The translations under genes and the position numbers were made by a program. Under the pieces are notes generated by a model. The model was given only the letters and a program-made list of their open reading frames with translations. It had not been told where the DNA came from and made no database searches. A DNA stretch of 64,000 bases from Spirodela intermedia. Lineage: Eukaryota; Streptophyta; Magnoliopsida; Alismatales; Araceae. Positions 25,897 to 43,800 of this stretch are shown here, piece by piece (position 1 is the stretch's first letter; every line of letters starts with the position of its first letter). The DNA lies in the NCBI GenBank assembly GCA_902729315.2, contig LR746273.1, positions 3,697,001-3,761,000 on the forward strand, read 5' to 3'.

Positions 25897-26972
25897 CCCA
25901 AACAAGCTTCAGCTTGGTGTTCGTTCAGTCCCCCCCCCGGGGGGTTTCCTCTCGGGAGTTACAAAGGCCAGGTCGTGGGAAGTACCCCAGTAAATCTCTT
26001 TAATTCGACCCTCCGGAAACCTTATCTTCTCCTGCCTGAAGACCAAAGAATCGTTCCCGCCATGATCCACCTATTTCATCCCACCATTAACCCTATCCTA
26101 CTCTAAAATTATATTACCCGGCAGTCTCACCAGGCCAGGCAAATCTCCAGAGCTCAACCCTCCCTCAGCATTCGGCCTCAAAATCCAGAACTTGGCCATT
26201 TCAAATTCAGCTACAAGGCACGCCCTCTCTCTCTCTAAACCTTTTGTGCATGGGTGGGTAGGGCCAAGTCAGACCAGAGCTTCTTCATACGGACTTCATG
26301 GGTCGCTCTCAGTCATTTACGATCACCGTGACCGATTCCACAATATTTGGACAAACCCTGGACTGCTGAGCTCGTCTCCATGGACAAATATCTCACGTGG
26401 GTCGGAACAAATTCGCTGGGTTTCTGAGCATGACGACCTACTCAACGAATGATCTGCTTAAATGTCCAGTGTTTGGATCCCAATTATCTCTTTCCCATAA
26501 TAACAAATAATAATAGTAATTTAAATTGTCTCCGTCACCGCTGTTTGTCCTCACCTACTAATTGATGGACGTGGCCGAATGGCCACCTCACGATGGCGCC
26601 ATGCAGTGCCGGGGACACGTCGCTCTCCCTTTCCGCCTTCATTTAAATGGAGAGTGACGGGACCGCGGTCTACAGTATCCACATTGCTCTTTCGGACCGG
26701 TGGCTACACCGGCCAGTGCCCTCACAGAGATTGCCTTTTTTAAAAAAAGAATCAGAGAACGAATGGTCAACGGGGTGAATATTTAGGCTGATCTCGCCCC
26801 CCCGGCACGTGGGAATGCACCAATGACCACATTTACAATTTGTGGGCCCCATCTTCTCTGGGGCCCGCTGTCGCGCACGTGCCAAACCTGCGAGTAGCGC
26901 AAAGAATGAGCTACTTACGTCACCTCCCTCCTAAGACAACGCAACCTGTTAACTGGTTTACCGCTGGCCGGG
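25895..26972. promoter_or_regulatory. KANADI upstream region
   Basis: About 1.1 kb between the KANADI 5' side and the 3' end of the JmjC gene; both are on the minus strand. It contains a C9-G6 run at 25930-25944 and a CACGTG G-box near 26805. No open frame of note was seen. The promoter role is inferred from position only. Confidence 0.4.
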
Positions 26973-33506
<6,534 letters not shown>

Positions 33507-34080
33507 CTCATACCGTCCTCCACAGCCGCAAACCCTCTACTCCGACGAATCCTGCGAACAAACGCCAGTGGCCACGACGGACGACCAACGAACCAGCAGT
33601 ACACTCTAGTGATCTATCTCCGCCGCCTTGTCGTTCTGCCGAACCTGCATTGTCCTCTCGACGGTGAATCCCTGGTGAGACCCGAGAGCACCTTCGCAGG
33701 GCAACACCCGCCTCTGGTTCTCCGCCAAATTCGACGCCTCCCTTGCAAGGCAACCCACCACAAGGACGACCCTATAGACCTCCTCTTCCCGCGCCCGCTT
33801 CACTTCTTCCGAGCCCCCCCTGCTGGAGACGATCTCCGGTGACGAACGGAAGTTTCCCGGGAAAAGCCAGCACGCAGGGAGAGGAGCGAGAGAGGAGAGA
33901 GAGAGAGAGAGAGACCTGCGGAAAACCGGAAACAGGAAAAAGAAGAGGGGTAGTAGGAAGCGTGAAATAATTAAAAATAAAAAATACAGCTATTTCATAA
34001 TTATTTAATACATAAGGAGATATGAATAGTAAAAATGCGGTAGTTGGAGGTGGTTTCACCGATCTCCCCGCCCCTAGTGG
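33507..34080 (-). promoter_or_regulatory. Leader and promoter region of the JmjC gene
   Basis: GC-rich sequence immediately upstream of the inferred ATG, with a GA run at 33895-33914 (CT on the coding strand), probably 5' leader. Further upstream it becomes AT-rich. The transcription start is not determined. Confidence 0.4.
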
Positions 34081-34826
34081 AATTACCCTTCTACCCTCTC
34101 CTCTCAGTCGTCCGATCCACTCTCACCGGCCGCCTATTTCCCGCTTACCCTCTCCCCATGCGAGGCGCATGAGGTGGGCAGGGATCAGATCCTGGCCGTC
34201 CATTTTGAGATTCCCCCGTTGGTGATACGTGTAGCGCACGGAGACTGTACCGCCACTTTCTAGCGGTCAGTCAGGCGGGGCGGGGCCCGCTCCTACGACG
34301 CGCTACCGACTCAGTGAGTCGTGCGCACGACTCTCTGTGCGTATCGATTCGAATTTATTTGGGGCGAGTCGGCGGAAGGCGAGAAAATCGAGAGAAGGGA
34401 CGAGAAGGACAGATAGGGCCGAAGCAGCGCGAGATATCGGTGTGCGTTATAAAAACTCGCCGCGACCCGGCGGTTGGCCGAGTGTAACGGCTGCGGCGAC
34501 GTGGCCCCGCCGTTCGGGGAAATCACGGTGAGCCTAGGGTACAGTTCACCGTCTGACGCATCCGCTTCGCATGAAAGCGACATGGTCGACCTTTTGCGAT
34601 GTGGGCGCTACAGAGGGAAAAGCAAGGTCAACCCGAGGTGCATGGGGCCCAAAGTACATCATGTACTAGCTTTCTCGGGCTTCCTCTTCAAGAAGCTGGG
34701 AAGATCGGGCATTGCCGCTTATTTCTGGCAAGACATGGCGGATATCATCCAATCAGAATTAGACAGATCTTCAGAAGGAGGCCCCACAAAAAAAGCCTTT
34801 GACCCGACGTCCGTTGACCCACGTGG
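34081..34826. other. GC-rich interval between the JmjC and NAA60 genes
   Basis: Contains interlocked palindromes (34307-34333), a TATAAAAA element at 34448-34455 on the plus strand and a long plus frame from about 34474 that lacks an ATG near its start. The right part is the 3' flank of the NAA60-like gene. A short plus-strand transcript is possible but unsupported. Confidence 0.35.
34307..34333. repeat. Interlocked palindromes
   Basis: CGACTCAGTGAGTCG (34307-34321, symmetric about one G) overlaps the perfect 18-base palindrome GAGTCGTGCGCACGACTC (34316-34333). The GACTCA / TGAGTC halves resemble GCN4/bZIP-type sites. Confidence 0.9.
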
Positions 34827-36070
34827 CTAAACGAGCCCAGAATCTCCTTCTTGGGTACAGAGGAGGGAGCCGGTGTCCTTGCTGTCGGCCCGTTTCCGAG
34901 ACCTTCCCGGCTTGCTGCTCTTCCTCAACACCGATGCCAGCGAGGCCACCAGCCCCTTCAAGTACGCCGCCACCGCCGCCACCGCCGCCACCATCCCCCT
35001 GCTGGGCAAGAAATATCAACAGCCCAGATCATTTTATTATATTATTTTATTATTTTAATGAAAAATGTAAGAAACACAAGTCGGATTATGCACCTCATCG
35101 GTAAACATAGCGAGACATAAATATATAGATATCTGGGTGGGTGAGTCTGGAACTTACAGTGGAGAACAGGTGGATTGGCCTCCGTTCAGGTAGTAAACGA
35201 ATAAGTAGGAATCAAAGTGCCGACCCTGGATGTAATAGAAGCTTGGGAGCCTTCTGACGAGCTTGAAGAGCATCTTACGATAGAAGAGGATCGCCGGGTT
35301 GTTGTAATCAATGACATGCAGGTAAACCCCCCGGCAGGTGGGAATACTCGACGCATACTTGATGACTTCCTGGACCAGGGTAGTCGCTGCAAGTGAAGTC
35401 AAGAACCCCGCAAGGAAAGATAAATCAATGCTAATAACAATAATAATAACGACAATAATAATAATAGCAATCATCAGAATAATAATAATAATAATATGGA
35501 GAAAGTGTGTTGACCTATCCTGAGGTTGCGGTAGGCCTCGACAACTCCAAGGGTTAGTATGTATACTAATGTCTTCTCTGATCTTGATGAATCATATCGG
35601 AGTGAATCTGCTATCTGTAAATCACAAGCCCAGATAATAATAAGTTGAGCATGGTGGCAACCAATCCACCAAACTGTAGAATAATATGCTCATATTATTA
35701 TTATTTGTTGCATATGTGTTCCACCACCTCACTTTCTTTTGCTGGGACCAGTCGGGTGGTGACGAAGCCAACGAGTCTGTCCATCCGGTCGTCGCACCCG
35801 CTAATGTCAACGGCAGCCCAAGAGACTATCCCATGACCATTGACCACATTCAAGAAGAACTCCAACTCGTACCTGCACGACCCAGATGGACTAAACTTAG
35901 CTGGGAAAGTCTTCTAGTATAGGCAAAGATTGGTGTCTCACACCTGAAAACAGTGCTACTAACCTTATAGGAAATAAGCCGGCATGGATTTGCTGTAGAG
36001 CTTGGAGATCAGTGGGCCGCATTGGCCGGTAAGTGATGGTTGGACGATGTGTGATCTTTTTGTCTAACAT
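34827..36070 (-). CDS. NAA60: GNAT N-acetyltransferase, NAA60 / MCC1-like
   Basis: An acyl-CoA N-acyltransferase of the NAA60 group (Arabidopsis At5g16800; related to MCC1), which acetylates protein N-termini and is membrane-associated. Minus-strand exons: 35964-36070, 35728-35872, 35515-35614, 35158-35386 and 34827-34998; GT-AG, phases consistent, 250 residues. The start is the ATG of MLDKKITHRPTITYRPMRPT; the frame is open further upstream but has no ATG there. Family blocks: HAGLFPIRYELEFFLNVVNG, YILTLGVVEAYRN, EVIKYASSIPTCRGVYLHVI, YNNPAILFYRKMLFKLVRRL and FYYIQGRHFDSYLFVYYLNG. The acetyl-CoA motif R-x-x-G-x-A reads YRNLRIATTL, with Arg (AGG) for the conserved Gly. The C-terminus (GMVAAVAAVAAYLKGLVASL followed by basic residues) is an amphipathic/hydrophobic anchor. 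A possible non-coding leader exon lies at about 37,718-37,900. Confidence 0.9.
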
Positions 36071-36639
36071 GGATGGTTTATTGCTTGCCACCTTCAACGA
36101 GATCTGCTGCTTGAAGTTAAGACATACATGCTTCCACTCCCATGAACTCCACTTCGGTGGCTTGAGAAATTATGCCTTAATCAACTGTAAGAGCCAGAGG
36201 TACGCCGTCAACATTGGTATGTGGAAAACAAAATAAAATGGTTTAAATAAAAAAGGATGTGATGTTACCCAGAATTGAGGAAATAGCAGCTTAAGAAACT
36301 TGAAGCACATGAATATGTTTAACACACAAAAAAAAATAAAAAAATGTACAGAAAAACTGCCATCATAATGTACCAAAGTGCAGCATCATCTTCCAGAAGC
36401 TCTCATGAAGCCCGCCTACCAATTCTTCCCATGAAGCTCTCAAACCATATTTGGTCCTTGCAAACGTAGCCCTTCTTCTATTTCATTCTTATTACAGAAA
36501 CTGATGAATTATGGGACACTTCGTGGATATATATATGCCCAGAAAAAGAAAGGATCAGTAATTCCCTTTCCTCTAACGTGCTGCTGCAAAATATCACTTG
36601 TAGCGAAGAGAATCTGAGTCTGGTTAACTTTTCAGAGCG

Positions 36640-36860
36640 ATTATAATAGCACCGTCATAAGAGGAAAGAAACTTCAGTCGGAAACAAGCTGGGGCGTGAG
36701 CTTTCTCCGTTTTTATCCCCGCATCCCAGCGTTGGTGCAGCAGGAACCAGTTGCAATCGTCATGAGAGAAAAGAACTTCAGTAGAAAACAGACTGGCACA
36801 TTAGCTTTCTCTGTTTTCTCCCTTCGCATACAGTTTGCGTAGTAGGAAAACCGATTACAT
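36640..36860. repeat. Diverged tandem duplication, about 105-bp unit
   Basis: Two adjacent copies share GAGGAAAGAAACTTCAGT / GAGAAAAGAACTTCAGT, then GAGCTTTCTCCGTTTT / TAGCTTTCTCTGTTTT and GCAGCAGGAACC / GCGTAGTAGGAAAACC. The offset between copies is about 105 bases. They lie upstream of the NAA60-like coding region, perhaps in a leader intron. Confidence 0.75.
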
Positions 36861-37689
36861 GGTAAACACTGGATTTCCCCCCCTCCAAGAGCAGAGTAGA
36901 TTTCTTCATTCTCATTTCTTATGTTCCCCCAATTATTTTACCAGCTTCTTCTTTCTAAATTTTTCATGTTCGTGGTTCCATCAGTTGCTATATTCTGATG
37001 AAACGGTAACAGACGTGCTGACTTAAAATCCCCGAGGCCTAAAAATGATGGGACATACTAAATGCTCTCAAGGAAATGGTGGAACAAACTGCAACCTAGT
37101 GAGTGACCTATTCGTGTTTTGAAAGAAAATATATCACACGATATTTGGGTATGGAATCTGTCGAACCAATCATCTCCTCCTTTCGGAGATGATCAACGCC
37201 TGGGACACGCAGATGACTCTCAGAAAAAGGAGATTTACGACGTTAAATTCGTACAATACTGCGCTCAATCACACCTAAAAAGTCCAGATAGCGAACAGCT
37301 CGCCACAACTGAGAGATCAAAGATCGGCAGAAGCGAAAATAGGATGAATGAGGCATTCTACTGCTGATTCGTGAGATGCACGCCCTGAGACCGCATTTCT
37401 TACCCATCATCATGGATCGAATGCGAGTGTCAGTAACCAGAAAACAAATAAATGGCTTTTTACAGCTGAAGGAACATAAAGGGCAATCGAGATCCCAGAA
37501 AAAATGAATCCCGAAAAGCCCCAAAGTCTCGCGCAGAGAGGAGAGTGGATTGACATTGATTATTCAATAAATTTCATCATATCCACGCCACCATGAAATC
37601 CAAAATCAGTAGGATATCAAAAATTCGAATCTGATCGACGAGGGACACCAAAGGAACTCGTCTAACGCAGGTGTTCTTGCGGTGGGTGA

Positions 37690-37900
37690 AATCGGAGACG
37701 ATTACCTGGGTAACTCCGCAAGGGATCCCAACAAAGGACGACTCCACCTCGTTTTCCCCGGCTGCCTGTCCAGAACAGACGGCCGTCAACCCTTCCCGGG
37801 TTGCGAGATAAAGAAGCAAGCAACAGCAGTCCTTTCGCCGAACGGCTGGAAACGAATTCCTCCCCAGGATCCAAATAGCTTCCGAACTGGGTGACGGCGA
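37690..37900 (-). other. Possible 5' leader exon of the NAA60-like gene
   Basis: A GC-rich minus-strand stretch ends in a plausible donor (GAGTTACCCAG/GTAATC at about 37707). It is not coding by any recognised homology. Assignment to the NAA60-like gene is inference from orientation and position. Confidence 0.25.
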
Positions 37901-38650
37901 TGAAGATGCAGGAAGGAGAAAGGGAACGCAGCCTCCCCGAGCTCCGAGGAAGATGAGCAGAGAAGGGGGGGCCGGATGGGAGGGGCAGGGAGAAAAGGCC
38001 CTGATGGGCCCGGCCCGTTCAGTTGGCCCGAAATATATTCAGCCCCATCCGCCTTCGATATGGGTCAGTAAAGGCGCCGCCGGCAGCGCCACCGTCGACT
38101 CCAGAGGAAGGCGCAGGAGGGGACTGCCGGCGGAGGCGGCCCGCTGATGGGGCGCCGGAAAAGGCCGCCACTTGGCGGTTCCGCAGTGCTATCCACTGGC
38201 GAGCCACCGACAGAGGGAGGGGTAGGGCTCTGCGACCGTGTGGCTCTCTTCGAGGTCAACCGGGGGACACGGCGGCGATGATTAATGGCGACGGTGGATT
38301 CGCCGGCCACGTACATGCATGGTGAAATAGCAGCGAGTGGAGGCTTGCCGGTGCAACCGTGCCCGTGGAAGCGCGTGCTCGGATCTGCACAATGTGCCCT
38401 GAAAATCTTCCAACTTCAACCACATATATAAGGTATAAACAGAGGATCCGTAAAGCTGGGATTACACAGGTCTCTCTCTCTCTCTCTCTGTGTATCTCGG
38501 TATATATAGATGTGTAACGTGTCAGGAGGATACGTCTATATATGTAGAGAGGGGGGGGGAGGAGGGAAGGTGGCCCTTCCCAACCTCCCAACGCCTCGTC
38601 GTCCTCCCTCTTCTACCTAGGTGTGGCCGGCTGTGCAGAAGACGTTGTTG
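37901..38650 (+). promoter_or_regulatory. Upstream region of the ABCG gene
   Basis: GC-rich 37,960-38,300, then a CT run (38471-38488) and two TATA-like stretches (TATATATA at about 38501-38508 and TATATATG near 38534-38541) within 150 bases of the ABCG start codon. Which one is used is unknown. Confidence 0.4.
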
Positions 38651-40884
38651 ATGCCGATGGTGGAGCTGCAGGCGCATTCCAACACCATGAGAGTAGCCGA
38701 CGGGGGCGGCGCCGAGGACGCCGCCTCCGTCTTCCGTAGATGTCAGGTTCCTGTCATCCTTAAGGCACGCCTCTCTCTCTCTCTCTCTAACCGTTCTTTC
38801 TTTCATTTCGATTTCTCTCTCGGTTATTTCATCTGGGTGATAGATAGATTTCGTTTAAAGGAGGAGATCTCGCTCATCTTCCTCGCTCTGGGCTTCTCCC
38901 TTGATTTTTCGTTTTGTTCTTGATTTTGGATCTCCATCCAGTTCGAGGAGGTGGTGTACAAGATCAAGTGCAAGAAACCGCGAGAGCCTCCGTCGGAGCG
39001 GACGATCCTCAACGGTGTGTCTGGATTGGTCCGCCCGGGGGAGATGCTCGCCATGCTCGGCCCCTCCGGCAGCGGCAAGACCACCCTCCTCACCGCCCTC
39101 GGCGGTCGTCTCGGCGGCGGCGCCCTCTCCGGCTCCATCACCTACAACGGCCGCCCTTTCTCCTCCGCTATGCGCCGCAACCTCGGCTTCGTCACCCAAG
39201 ACGACGTCCTCTACCCTCACCTCACCGTCGCAGAGACCCTCCTGTACACGGCCCTTCTTCGTCTCCCCCGCTCGCTCTCTCGCTCTCAGAAGGCTGCCGC
39301 CGCCGACGCCGTTGTCGTCCAGCTGGGTCTCGCCGCCTGCCGGAGCAGCATCATCGGAGGGCCGCTCCTGAGAGGAATCTCGGGCGGGGAGAGGAAGAGG
39401 GTCAGCATAGGTCAGGAGATGCTGGTAAACCCCAGTCTGATCCTCCTCGACGAGCCCACTTCCGGTTTGGACTCCACCACCGCACAGAGAATCGTCACCA
39501 CCCTCGGGGAGCTCGCCGGCGACGGCGGCCGCACGGTGGTGATGACCATCCACCAGCCTTCCAGCAGGCTCTTCTACATGTTCCACAAAGTCCTGCTACT
39601 ATCTCAGGGTAGCCTCGTGTACTTTGGAAAGGGTTCCGCCGCCATGGCGTACTTCTCCAGCGTAGGGTACCAGCCCTCCGTCGCCATGAACCCCGCCGAC
39701 TTCCTCCTCGATCTCGCCAATGGTAACCTCCGAAGCAGCTGTTAAAAACGGTGTAATCAAAACGATATTCTCCGAAGAAGAAGATCATGAACGATAGGTT
39801 ATCCTCGTCTCTCTTTTTTTTTAATTTTTTCTGTCAGGCATTGTTTCCGAAGATCAGGAGGCGACGAAGGAGGCGCTCGTGGCGGCGTTCGCGGCCAGCA
39901 GCGCCCGGCGAGACCTGGATGAGGAGCTCCGGGAGGTCGGCGGTCAATTCAAGGAGCTCGGAGAGGCCGGAAGAAGGTCCGAGCAGTGGGCGACGACGTG
40001 GTGGGAGCAATTCACGGTGCTCCTGCAGAGAGGGATGAAGGAGCGGCGGCACGAAGCTCTCTCCGGCCTCCGCATGGCCCAGGTCGCCGCCTCGGCGCTC
40101 CTCGCCGGACTCCTCTGGTGGAGATCCGGTGACCGCCTCCAGGACCAGGTCCAGTCTCAAACAAATCCAAAACCCTTATCCTCTTATTCTTTTTTTGTGG
40201 GTTCCATCCATTGATGATTGAATGGAGCAGATCGGGCTGGTCTTCTTCATGACGGGATTCTGCGGGTTCTTCCCACTCTTCGAGGCCATTTTCACCTTCC
40301 CGCAGGAGAGGACGGTGCTGGCGAAGGAGAGGTCCTCGGGGATGTACCGCCTCTCGTCCTACTTCGCGGCGAGGACGGCGGGGGACCTGCCGATGGAGCT
40401 CGCCCTGCCGGCGGCGCTCATCGCGGCGGTGTACTGGATGGCCGGCATGGAGCCTAGCGGCGGCGCCTTCTTCCAGACTATGGGGGTGATGCTTCTGGGA
40501 GTTCTCGTGTCGCAGGGGTTAGGGCTGGCGCTGGGAGCTCTGGTGATGAACCTGAAGACGGCCACCACGCTCGCCTCCGTGCTCATGCTGGCCTTCATGC
40601 TCGCCGGGGGGTTCTTCGTGCAGAAGGTGCCGCTGTTCATGGCTTGGATCAAGTACCTCTCCATCATGTACCACCTCTTCCGGCTCACCCTCATGTCCCA
40701 GTTCTCCCCCGGCGAGACCTACCCTTGCAGCGGCGGCGCCGCCTGCTACGTTGAGGATTACCCTGCCGTGAAGGCCGTGGGCCTGGACCGCAGCGATGTC
40801 TCTATCGCCGCCCTCTTGGCCATGTTCTTCTTCTACAGGCTCGCCGCCTACCTAGGATTGATGAGAGTTGGGGTCACCCGCTGA
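38651..40884 (+). CDS. ABCG-subfamily half-transporter (ABCG9/14/21/25 clade)
   Basis: A membrane half-size ABC transporter working as a dimer; close Arabidopsis relatives export cytokinins (ABCG14), abscisic acid (ABCG25) or lipids/sterols. Exons: 38651-38764, 38942-39722, 39838-40148 and 40231-40884, 619 residues. The ATG at 38651 is the first in frame; frame upstream has only GTG. The nucleotide-binding domain follows FEEVVYKIK: Walker [11 protein letters not shown] near residue 78, Q-loop FVTQDD, signature ISGGERKR near 185, Walker [13 protein letters not shown] near 205, H-loop TIHQPS near 242. The linker is Ala/Glu/Arg-rich. Six membrane spans begin at [16 protein letters not shown] and continue through [73 protein letters not shown] and [19 protein letters not shown]. 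The join PVILK-FEEVVYK matches relatives but needs a GC donor (AAG/GCACGC). Exons are very GC-rich. Confidence 0.93.
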
Positions 40885-43800
40885 CAGCGTAATTCTCTTA
40901 TTTTTTTCCTTTACTAATTGTCTCCACCCAAAAACCCTGTTTGAAGTTATTCTACAATCTCTTATTTCCAAAAATAAATAAATAATAAATAATAAACCGT
41001 ATCATGTATATAAAATTCAAGTAAATTATTTAGGTTTTTAGTAACTATGTGAGATAAATGAGAAAATTAAATGAAAGATATTTAACAGATTTTTCTGAAT
41101 AATTAATTTCATAGAGCCAAAGGAATTTGTATGCACCTACCTGTTCGTTAGGATGTGAAGTTTATATGTCAACTGCCTACCAAGTGACTTGGAAAACTTA
41201 GAGAAGGATGAGTATCAATGTAGCTGATTGAAGTCATGGAAGTTAATGGTCTCAAATTTCAATATAGTTATGAAGGGCATTCAGCTGGATACCATAATGT
41301 TGATATTGAAAATTAACTATACAAGCATAAAACACAATTAAGTGGTTCTCTCAAATCTCAAATTTTACAATTTCTGTCTTTACCTAGATATTTTATAACA
41401 TTTTATCCTAACCTTTATATATGGTCTCTTCAAAGAGTACCAATTAAAATAATGTCTTTCTCAAGTTATCAACAAGACCTTCAAATATTGTTCAGTAGAA
41501 ACCTTGTAACAAAACTCATATACAATATAAAATACAAAATATACAATTGCACTACCTTTATGTTATGTTTGAAGTATTTTCCAATGTAGCATGACCAAAT
41601 GGAAAACTTAGACACTGAGAGATTGAGGACAATTGGCTTGAAATGGATTCATGAAAGACCTTGAATAACCTCTCATTCCTTGCTCTTTTGTGACCTCAAT
41701 TATGAAACTAGTGATTTCCGAATTGTCTCTTGAAAGAACTAGTATCTCTAGATGTTCTCATGATATTTTAAAAGTATGCTTTTCTTTCTATTTTTCTTTC
41801 AATCTCAATACTTTAGCCTTAAGGGTTAATTCTTTTTCTTCAATTGTTGACACTTGCATTTACTAATTTATTCTATTGTTAGGGGGTAAACACAATTTGA
41901 TTTAGGTTTATTGCCTTTGGGAGCTTTGATTCTTTTGATGATGATAAAGGGGTGATCCAATAATGTTTAGATGATAGTTTATTTCAAAGTGTGTTAAAAA
42001 ATATTAAATCAAATAATTAAACTAGAAAAATTATCTCAAACACAAAATTTTCCATATACATATTGTAGATTATTATATTATTTTGGACATTAGCTGGAGC
42101 CTTAGGTAGGCAAGAAGTAAGTTTTAAAATGCGAAAAAGTTTTAAAATGAGAATTGAAAGAGAAACACAATGCAACAAATGACATTAAAAAAATTAGAAT
42201 TTTTTTAATTATGAAAATTGAAAAATATTTTCAAACCAATATGAAGTTTAAATTTCACATGCTGACATGACCCAAAATGGAAATTTATCCAATCATTGGA
42301 ATACCTATTGGACATCCCAATATGTTGCATATTAAAGAGATCCTCACACAAATTAGGTTTTGAAAAAAATAGGAGGAGAAATTTAGAGATAGAGTGCCTT
42401 ATGTTCACCTTCTTGCAAGGAGTTTAAGTGTAATACTTGCATCTTTGAGCATGAAAGAGAAGGAAAACTTGAAGTGCTCAAGCACTCATTGACTCCTACA
42501 TCAAGCACTTCCTCTACTAAGTGCAAAGATTTCAAGCATATGAAAGTAAGGAGTGAATTTATAGGAACGTTGAATTGTTCTTATTTTTGCTCAGTTTGTT
42601 GAAACCAAAAAAATTATCACACATGTTCACTAACATTTTATAGTGAATAGTTAGTTACTAGAGCTATAAGATTCATTGCATGCTCATTGGTGTGTACATA
42701 TTCAACAATTTATTGCTAGAGCCATAAGTTTCAACTCATAACTTTATTGAGGTCTATATATGATGGTTTGGCTTAGCCAACAGTATAATCATAGAGGGAG
42801 ATGAATTGGTGTTTTATGTTTATCTTTTTGTACATTTGTGGGACAAAAATATTTTGTATTGGTTTGGTCAATCTAGCCTACTTCACTCCCAAAGGACAAA
42901 GTCCTTGGGTCTCTCTAAGTTTTGAGTGACAAGTTAAATCTTGATTTCAACAACCCTCCACTATGTTATAGATTTAAGGCTACACTTAAATTCATGGCTG
43001 TGGAAAAATTTTGATTTTAGAACTCAGCCCCCTTGAATAATTAAGATAAAACTGAATTACGAGTTCATCCCACATGAAAGTACACCATCATTGATATTTC
43101 TGATACAAGATGAGAAGTGAGTCACATCTAGAATTTGGTGAAGAAGACAAATAACTTGATATTGAATTTTAGCTTCTTTCAGTTCTATAAGCTCTTGAAT
43201 GGATGAAGACCTTATTATTGAAATTTGACTTGAGGAGACTTTATTATAACACTTCTATAAGCTTGCGTCATTGTGGAAAGCTTCGGTTTTCTCTCCAAAT
43301 TTGTTATGAATTTCTCAGTAAAATGCTTTCAACACAAACAAGAGATGTAGGGTAGAGAGTTGCTAATATTATTCAACAGATTTAGCAATTGGAAAAGGTC
43401 TATTTTCTATCATTCTATTGTTACTATTTCAAAAAATATAATGAAATTAGAATATGATAGGAAACTAATACAATACATCTTTGAACAGTTTGGATATCCT
43501 CTTAAGTTCAAAAAAATCAATGTGGCTGTTAATATGTCAATTCTGACGTATCTAATAAGAATTTGGTATTACTAAAATGTGACCATAAATACATCTTGAA
43601 GTAAATTAATGAGTTTCCAATTGAATTTAGTCTAAATTAATATTTGAATATTAATTAGACATATTTGAATCCTAATTATAATTTAAGATAATTATTAATT
43701 AAATTAATAATTAGATCTCAAAATTATTTTTACATTAATATTTAATAATAGTCAAAAAATTATAAATGACCATTTAAATAGTCTAGATTCAATCCATTAA

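Noticed and set aside
34474-34830. A 118-codon plus-strand frame close to a TATA element
   Set aside because: It begins at TTG, has no ATG until well inside, has no recognisable domain and its right end overlaps the final exon of the NAA60-like gene by only a few bases.
38855-39586. A 243-residue minus-strand open frame
   Set aside because: Antisense shadow of the GC-rich ABCG nucleotide-binding exon; low-complexity Gly/Ala/Glu/Arg composition.
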